Source of the DNA: Azonexus sp.
GTDB taxonomy: Bacteria; Pseudomonadota; Gammaproteobacteria; Burkholderiales; Rhodocyclaceae
Direction: 5' to 3'
Length of the DNA: 53,600 nt
Assembly: GCA_030691385.1 (NCBI GenBank)
Contig: JAUYEI010000124.1
Coordinates: 1 to 53,600 of the forward strand
Part shown: positions 49,120 through 53,600 of the stretch, piece by piece
Numbering within the stretch: the stretch's first letter is position 1
Layout of the letters: the number at the start of each line of letters is the position of its first letter
The notes under the pieces: model-generated
Told to the model about the DNA's origin: nothing
The model's input: only the letters and a program-made list of their open reading frames with translations
The model's database searches: none
Program-made: the position numbers and the translations under genes

Positions 49120-50799
49120 ATGGAACGCCAGGAACACGATGTCCTGCTCGGCGAGGCATGCCAGCTGGCGGCGGCCGGGCGCGGCCTGCCGGCGGTGATG
49201 GCTGCCCTGCAGGCCGATTTTGGCCAGAGCGAGGAGGCGGCCGGCGAATTGACGGCCCTGGCCTTCGGCCTCAATGCCATCAGCCTGGCCGAGCTTTCCG
49301 AACACTCGCTGGCCCTGTCGCTGGCGCCGTTTGCCGAATTCATCCGGCGTCAGGCGCTGGTCCTCGAAGCAGGCGAGGCTTACCTGATCGCCACGCCCAA
49401 CCCCTTCGACGTCGCCCTGCGCGACTGGCTGGAGGGCCTGGTGCCGCTCGGCAAGCCGCTGCACTGGCGCCTGGCGCCGCCATCGGTGCTGACAGCCTTC
49501 CTGGCCCGTGAAGAAACCCGGGTGCGGGCGCTCGACGGCAGCCTGAGCGGCGAGGGCGGCCAGATCGCCATCGGCTCGGTGGCCGAAGACCTGTCGCTGC
49601 AACGCATTTCGGAAGACGGCAGCGCTGTTGTCCGCCTGCTCCGGTCGACCTTGCATGACGGCCTGAAAGCCGGGGCCAGCGATATCCACGTCGAGGCCAA
49701 CAATCGCGGCCTGGTCATCAAGTACCGCATCGACGGCGTGCTCAATTACGCCGGGGCTATCGATGGCGTCGATACCGCCGAGCAGATGATTTCCCGCGTC
49801 AAGGTGCTTTCCGAGCTCGACATCTCCGAACGCCGCGTACCGCAGGACGGCCGCTTCAAGGTGAGCTGGCAGGACCGCGAGATCGACATCCGCGTCTCGA
49901 TCATGCCCAGCATCTGGGGCGAGGATGCCGTGCTCCGGGTGCTCGACAAGCAGGCGCTGACCGATCACCTGCAGGGCCTGCGTCTCGACGCCATGGGCTT
50001 CGACGCCGACATCATGGCGCGCATCCGCCGGCTGTCCAGCGAACCCTACGGCATGGTGCTGGTTACCGGCCCGACCGGTTCCGGCAAGACGACGACGCTC
50101 TACGCGGCACTGACTGAAATCAATGACGGCAAAGACAAGATCATCACCATTGAAGATCCGGTCGAATACCAGCTTTCCGGCGTGTTGCAGATCCCGGTCA
50201 ACGAGAAAAAAGGCCTGACTTTCGCCCGCGGCCTGCGCTCCATCCTGCGTCACGACCCGGACAAGATCATGGTCGGCGAAATCCGCGATTCGGAAACCGC
50301 GCAGATTGCCGTCCAGGCGGCGCTGACCGGTCACCTGGTATTCACCACGGTGCACGCCAACAACGTTTTCGACGTCATCGGCCGCTTCCTGCACATGGAA
50401 GTCGATCCCTACAACCTCGTTTCGGCACTCAACGGCGTTGTCGCCCAGCGTCTGATCCGCACCCTGTGCCCGGCCTGTGCCCAGCCGACGACACCGACCG
50501 GCGAAGAGCTGACCGACGCCGATATCGGCACGGTGGCCGGTGCCGACTGGAAATTCCGCCGTTCAGTCGGCTGCGGCACCTGCCGCGGCACCGGCTATCG
50601 CGGTCGCAAGGCCATTGCCGAACTGCTCGTCCTCAACGATGAAATCCGCGAACTGATCATCAGCCGCGCCCCCATCCGCCAACTCAAGGAAGCGGCCCGC
50701 CGAAACGGCACCCGCTCGCTGCGCGAAAGCGCCCTTGATCTTGTCCGCGACGGGATAACCAGCCTGGAAGAAGCCAACCGTGTCACTTTCGTGGCTTGA
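49120..50799 (+). CDS. gspE: Type II secretion/pilus assembly ATPase GspE
   Basis: A 559-residue hexameric ATPase. Three starts are possible: GTG 49090 (overlapping gspF), TTG 49114 and ATG 49120. A strong GGGAGG site at 49103-49108 favours 49114 or 49120. The N-terminal T2SSE domain is followed by the catalytic core with Walker A GPTGSGKTTT (near 317), the Asp box (MVGEIRDSETAQIAVQAALT, near 385), the His box (GHLVFTTVHANN) and a zinc-binding tetracysteine loop of type CPAC...CGTC (about 450-490). It drives pseudopilus assembly and secretion. The following PilM-like gene overlaps its end by 20 bp. Confidence 0.94.
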   Translation: MERQEHDVLLGEACQLAAAGRGLPAVMAALQADFGQSEEAAGELTALAFGLNAISLAELSEHSLALSLAPFAEFIRRQALVLEAGEAYLIATPNPFDVALRDWLEGLVPLGKPLHWRLAPPSVLTAFLAREETRVRALDGSLSGEGGQIAIGSVAEDLSLQRISEDGSAVVRLLRSTLHDGLKAGASDIHVEANNRGLVIKYRIDGVLNYAGAIDGVDTAEQMISRVKVLSELDISERRVPQDGRFKVSWQDREIDIRVSIMPSIWGEDAVLRVLDKQALTDHLQGLRLDAMGFDADIMARIRRLSSEPYGMVLVTGPTGSGKTTTLYAALTEINDGKDKIITIEDPVEYQLSGVLQIPVNEKKGLTFARGLRSILRHDPDKIMVGEIRDSETAQIAVQAALTGHLVFTTVHANNVFDVIGRFLHMEVDPYNLVSALNGVVAQRLIRTLCPACAQPTTPTGEELTDADIGTVAGADWKFRRSVGCGTCRGTGYRGRKAIAELLVLNDEIRELIISRAPIRQLKEAARRNGTRSLRESALDLVRDGITSLEEANRVTFVA

Positions 50800-51547
50800 C
50801 CGCCTGACCCTCTTCATTCACCCGCAGCGCGTCGTTCTCGAACGGCAGCCGTGGCGCGGTGCGCTCTCCCGCCAGGCGGCAGAGGTGGCGCCGCCGGCCG
50901 CCGGCGAAGCCGACTGGCAGCCGGTGCTGGCCGCCGCCGAGGCTTTGCTCAAGAGCGCCGGCCAGGGCGCTGCCCTGCGCATCGTCGTTGCCGACCATCT
51001 GGTCCGCTACGCCTTGCTGCCGTGGAGCGAGATGCTGACCGGCCAGGCGGCCCGACTCGACATGGCCCGTGCCCTGTTGCGCAATGCGCTGGGCGAGCGG
51101 GCAGCGGCGCTGGAGATGGCCCTCGACCGCCCGGCCTTCGGCAAGAACGGCCTTGCCGCCGGTATCGACCGCCAGTTGCTGGCCGGCCTGCGCGCTGCCG
51201 CCAAGACCCGGCGCCTGCGCCTGAGCAGCGTGCAACCGCGCCTGATCGCCGAACTCGCGGCGCAGCAAACGCAGCTAAATGATGGCTGGCTGGCCTGCCT
51301 TGACTTTGGCTGGCTGACCCTGGCCGGCATTCGTGACGGCGAGATTGCCAGCCTGCGCAATCACCGCGCCAGTATGGCGGAGCCAGCCATTCTGGCGGGT
51401 GAACTGGCCGGGCTGCTGGCTGCCGAGTCTGCTACGGTCAACGGGAAAAAAGTGCTGATTTCAACATCTGCCGGCGCCGCTCCCAAGTTGGCCGGTGGCT
51501 GGGAAACGACGCTGGTCGCGCCGGTTGCCGGAGGCGCCCATGCGTGA
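50780..51547 (+). CDS. PilM/GspL-like cytoplasmic actin-fold protein
   Basis: A 255-residue protein starting at GTG 50780 inside the end of gspE. It is shorter than PilM (about 350) and shows the actin-like layout: a beta-rich N-terminal half (LTLFIHPQRVVLERQPWRGA, LRIVVADHLVRYALLPW) and a second lobe with WLACLDFGWLTLAGIRDGEI. In MSHA-type and similar systems this protein (MshI/PilM) docks the ATPase to PilN. Similarity is weak and the call rests largely on order: it is followed by PilN-, PilO- and PilP-like genes. The stretch at 51432-51464 resembles the dispersed element. Confidence 0.7.
   Translation: MSLSWLDRLTLFIHPQRVVLERQPWRGALSRQAAEVAPPAAGEADWQPVLAAAEALLKSAGQGAALRIVVADHLVRYALLPWSEMLTGQAARLDMARALLRNALGERAAALEMALDRPAFGKNGLAAGIDRQLLAGLRAAAKTRRLRLSSVQPRLIAELAAQQTQLNDGWLACLDFGWLTLAGIRDGEIASLRNHRASMAEPAILAGELAGLLAAESATVNGKKVLISTSAGAAPKLAGGWETTLVAPVAGGAHA
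51432..51464 (+). repeat. Possible degenerate dispersed element inside the PilM-like gene
   Basis: CTACGGTCAACGGGAAAAAA and GTGCTGATTTCAA. Fourteen of sixteen bases match the first half; the second half is not convincing. It is reported because it is at the same kind of in-frame position (ATVNGKKVLIS) as the others. Confidence 0.3.
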
Positions 51548-52067
51548 TCTCGGCCTGGATTTCCAGCCGCGCCGTCCCGGCCTGCTGACGGTTGTCCTGC
51601 TTCTCGCCGGCGTTGTGCTGTGCGCCGACGCCTGGCGCGAAGACCGGACGCTGCTCAGCCAGCAGGAAGAAGTCGAAGCCAGGCTGGCCCAGGCCAAGCG
51701 CCGGGCCGACCGGGTCGATGCCGGCCGCCGCGACAGCCGCCCGGAAAACGTTTTTTCGGCCGAGGAGGGCAAGACCCTGCGCCAGACCATCGGCCTCATC
51801 CGCATTGACTGGGAACAGCTCTACCGCAGCATCGACGCGGCAACCGGCGAGGACGTCGCGCTGCTTGCGATCCGCCCCAGCGCGGCCGGCAAGGCGGTGC
51901 AGATTTCCGGCGAGGCACGCAACATGGCGGCAGCGCTGGCCTTTGTCGAAGCCCTGCGCCGCGAACCGCTGGACAAGGTTGTGCTGCTCTCGCACCAGAT
52001 CAAGCAAAGCGACCCGCAACAACCCATCCTCTTCGAGATTGCCGCAACATGGCTGACCGGTTCCTGA
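51540..52067 (+). CDS. PilN-like inner membrane protein
   Basis: A 175-residue bitopic protein. ATG 51540 (MRDLGLDFQPRRPG) overlaps the previous gene by 8 bp. One transmembrane helix is at about 12-32 (GLLTVVLLLAGVVLCADAW), followed by a coiled-coil segment (about 38-65) and a small alpha/beta domain (about 85-170, DWEQLYRSIDAATGEDVALL, GEARNMAAALAFVEALR), as in PilN/GspL ferredoxin-like domains. With PilM and PilO it forms the alignment complex between the inner membrane and the secretin. Confidence 0.78.
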   Translation: MRDLGLDFQPRRPGLLTVVLLLAGVVLCADAWREDRTLLSQQEEVEARLAQAKRRADRVDAGRRDSRPENVFSAEEGKTLRQTIGLIRIDWEQLYRSIDAATGEDVALLAIRPSAAGKAVQISGEARNMAAALAFVEALRREPLDKVVLLSHQIKQSDPQQPILFEIAATWLTGS

Positions 52068-52618
52068 ACCTCCTGCTCGCCCGTCTGCGCTACGCGGCTG
52101 CCAATCTGCCGGCGCTGCCGCTGATCGCCTTTTTGCTGGTCGTTGCCGCCGCGCTGACCCACATTGTCGTGTTACCCGGCCGCGAAGCGGCCATCGAGGA
52201 AGGCGAGCGTCGTCTGGCCAGCCTCGAACGCAACGCCCGCCGCGCCTCGATGGAAAGCCAGACCGAGCGCGTGACGCCGGAAGACACGCGGCAGCGCCTG
52301 CTCGACCGTTTCCCGAGCGAGGATCAGCTCAATGCCGAACTCGGCGGCCTGCTTGAACTGGCGAGCAAGGAAGGGCTGCAAGTCCCGACCGGCGACTATC
52401 GCCTGGTGCCGGGCAAGGACGGCCTTTTCGACCGCTACGTCCTGAACCTGCCGGTCAAGGGCAGTTACCAGACCATACGCCGCTACGTGGCGGCGGTGCG
52501 TCAGGCGTTCCCCGATCTGGCCGTCGAGGACATCAGCCTGCGCCGCGAAAACATCGGCAACGCCGAGGTCGAGGCGCAATTGCGCTTCATCCTCTTCGGC
52601 CGAAGGAAGGCGGCATGA
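52049..52618 (+). CDS. PilO-like inner membrane protein
   Basis: A 189-residue bitopic protein overlapping the PilN-like gene by 19 bp. A transmembrane helix is at about 22-44 (LPLIAFLLVVAAALTHIVVL), a coiled coil at about 45-75, and a PilO/GspM-type domain fills the rest (LGGLLELASKEGLQVPTGDY, LPVKGSYQTIRRYVAAVRQA, DLAVEDISLRREN). It dimerises with the PilN-like protein in the periplasm. Tight overlaps in this block point to a fixed protein complex. Confidence 0.82.
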   Translation: MADRFLNLLLARLRYAAANLPALPLIAFLLVVAAALTHIVVLPGREAAIEEGERRLASLERNARRASMESQTERVTPEDTRQRLLDRFPSEDQLNAELGGLLELASKEGLQVPTGDYRLVPGKDGLFDRYVLNLPVKGSYQTIRRYVAAVRQAFPDLAVEDISLRRENIGNAEVEAQLRFILFGRRKAA

Positions 52619-53154
52619 CGCCGAAACAACGCTGGATCATCCTCGGTGGCCTGCTCTCGGCCACCCTTGTCGCCGGCTACCTCGTCGACGATGAACCGGT
52701 GCCGGAAAAGAGCAAGCGCAAGGGCAGTGTCGCCAGCAAATCAGCGGCTTCGTCACCGGCGGAAAGTCGGCGCGCCGGGGCGCCGGAGCGGACGAGCGAA
52801 CTGGCCGCCGCCCCGCTCAGTTTTCCCGAGCCGGTGCCGGTCGATGAGGGCAAGACGGAGGAGGGCGCCAAGCCCATCGACCCCTTCCGCAACAAGAGCT
52901 GGTACGTCGCGCCGCCACCGCCCAAGCCGCCCAAGCCAACGGCGCCGCCGCTGCCTTTTCAGTATCTTGGCAAGCTCAACGAGGCGGGCGAAACGCGGGT
53001 CTTCCTCAACCATCAGGGCAAGCACATCATCGCCAAGGTCGGCGACGTGATCAATGGCACGTACAGTGTTGAAGAGATTTCCGGCGGCCAGATGACTTTT
53101 CTCTTCCAGCCCTTGAATGAAAAGCAGGTGCTGGGCATCGGCTCCGACAAGTAA
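52615..53154 (+). CDS. PilP/GspC-like periplasmic connector
   Basis: A 179-residue protein starting with an ATGA overlap (52615-52618). An N-terminal membrane helix is at about 7-23 (WIILGGLLSATLVAGYLV), followed by a long Pro/Ser/Lys-rich linker (PPPPKPPKPTAPPLPF). The C-terminal homology-region-like beta domain (about 118-175, FQYLGKLNEAGETRVFLNH, KHIIAKVGDVINGTYSVEEI) is typical of GspC/PilP, which touches the secretin. The secretin partner would be expected next but lies 45 kb away at 7604. It is the last recognised gene of the window. Confidence 0.85.
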   Translation: MTPKQRWIILGGLLSATLVAGYLVDDEPVPEKSKRKGSVASKSAASSPAESRRAGAPERTSELAAAPLSFPEPVPVDEGKTEEGAKPIDPFRNKSWYVAPPPPKPPKPTAPPLPFQYLGKLNEAGETRVFLNHQGKHIIAKVGDVINGTYSVEEISGGQMTFLFQPLNEKQVLGIGSDK

Positions 53155-53174
53155 GTCGGAGTCGTGCTGTAGAG

Positions 53175-53211
53175 CGTCCCGCACTGCTGTGCGGGACGGC
53201 AACTTGCCGTC
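53175..53211. other. Two overlapping, mutually exclusive hairpins
   Basis: CGTCCCGCA/TGCGGGACG (53175-53198) and GACGGC/GCCGTC (53195-53211) share the bases GACG, so they cannot form together. No T tract follows, so a terminator is not supported. They lie 20 bp after the PilP-like stop and may stabilise the transcript. No gene was recognised from 53155 to 53297. Confidence 0.4.
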
Positions 53212-53297
53212 CGGGCTGATGGCCAGACCTTCGAAGCTGCGGATCGGTCTTGTTTACGTCATATGACAAAAAACATCATGCCGGATGATGAAATTAT

Positions 53298-53580
53298 CCT
53301 TGAAACCTCAGTTGACCGCTTATCCAGCCTTGGCCAGCCGCCTGAATACAGGCCTTTGCGCCTTCGAGGCGATTCACCCGTTGGCTGACAGCGCGACGTG
53401 GCCGCTGGCACGCCTGGTCGGGCGTCCGGCTTTGTGGCTTCGCTGAAACTCGCCGATTTGCTTTATTGTTATCGGCTCGTTTTCGCTCCTTCTTGCCGGC
53501 ATGCGCCTGCTGCGGCGTCGCTTCGCGCCGGTCATCCCGCCCAGGCGCACCATCTGCCACGTCCAACTGAGGTTTCAAGG
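53298..53580. mobile_element. 283-bp MITE-like element with terminal inverted repeats and ATTAT target duplication
   Basis: The left end CCTTGAAACCTCAGTTGAC (53298-53316) is the reverse complement of the right end GTCCAACTGAGGTTTCAAGG (53561-53580), apart from one extra base. The element is flanked by the 5-bp direct repeat ATTAT (53293-53297 and 53581-53585). It has no convincing transposase gene and so would need one supplied in trans. Removing it restores GAAATTATTTTTGGCC, which looks like a degenerate copy of the dispersed element. A second copy ends at position 58. The transposase family was not identified. Confidence 0.8.
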
Positions 53581-53600
53581 ATTATTTTTGGCCAGGCTTG

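Noticed and set aside
49211-49230. GATTTTGGCCA in the gspE coding sequence as another dispersed element copy
   Set aside because: Only the central 10-11 bases match and the CGGTcaACCG half is absent.
53285-53446. Small plus-strand frame starting MMKLSLKPQLTAYP
   Set aside because: It runs from the flank into the MITE and stops; no family similarity, so probably accidental.

Overview
The window reads as one stretch of a GC-rich betaproteobacterial chromosome. Three proteins end in the PEP-CTERM sorting signal, an EpsA-type regulator is present, and gene family content and codon use fit a Rhodocyclales organism of the Dechloromonas/Azonexus type. The taxonomic call is inference; no rRNA or tRNA gene was seen.

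Layout. 1-7.3 kb: four minus-strand genes for exported proteins (an ExeM/NucH-like nuclease, a 5'-nucleotidase-like phosphoesterase and two PEP-CTERM proteins). 7.6-11.1 kb: a secretin lipoprotein and three pseudopilins. 11.2-15.8 kb: two tandem TPR/O-GlcNAc-transferase-like (SPINDLY) proteins. 15.9-17.4 kb: a hipBA toxin-antitoxin pair. 17.8-20.5 kb: a secreted ankyrin protein, the LuxR-type regulator EpsA, a highly structured non-coding block and an unrecognised gene. 20.6-23.2 kb: a palindromic operator, a long leader, a PEP-CTERM protein and a PstS-like binding protein. 23.2-25.4 kb: a terminator invaded by a now broken group II intron, then a second hipBA pair. 25.6-45.8 kb: a two-partner secretion locus (TpsB transporter and a 4098-residue filamentous haemagglutinin-like exoprotein), then a private Ton-like energy module (ExbB fused to DUF2341/LamG-like domains, two ExbD, TonB, a porin, a coiled-coil protein and a CPBP/CAAX-like membrane protease). 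45.9-47.3 kb: a PhoB-like regulator and a lytic transglycosylase. 47.5-53.2 kb: a second type II secretion/type IV pilus-like block (GspG, GspF, GspE, then PilM/N/O/P-like proteins). The end holds a 283-bp MITE whose right end also forms the first 58 bases of the window.

How the parts fit. Most genes serve the cell surface: secretion, adhesion, matrix proteins and their regulation. The same 18-bp palindrome (CTAGTCCGATCGGACTAG) lies before the TpsB/adhesin genes and, as two imperfect copies 22 bp apart, before the PEP-CTERM/PstS-like pair. This suggests joint control, with EpsA as a candidate regulator.

The least explained signal is a dispersed element of about 38 bp made of two adjacent palindromes (CGGTcaACCG, then ATTTTGGCCAAAAT). 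It has five clear or recognisable intergenic copies and up to five degenerate copies inside genes. No CRISPR array was seen.
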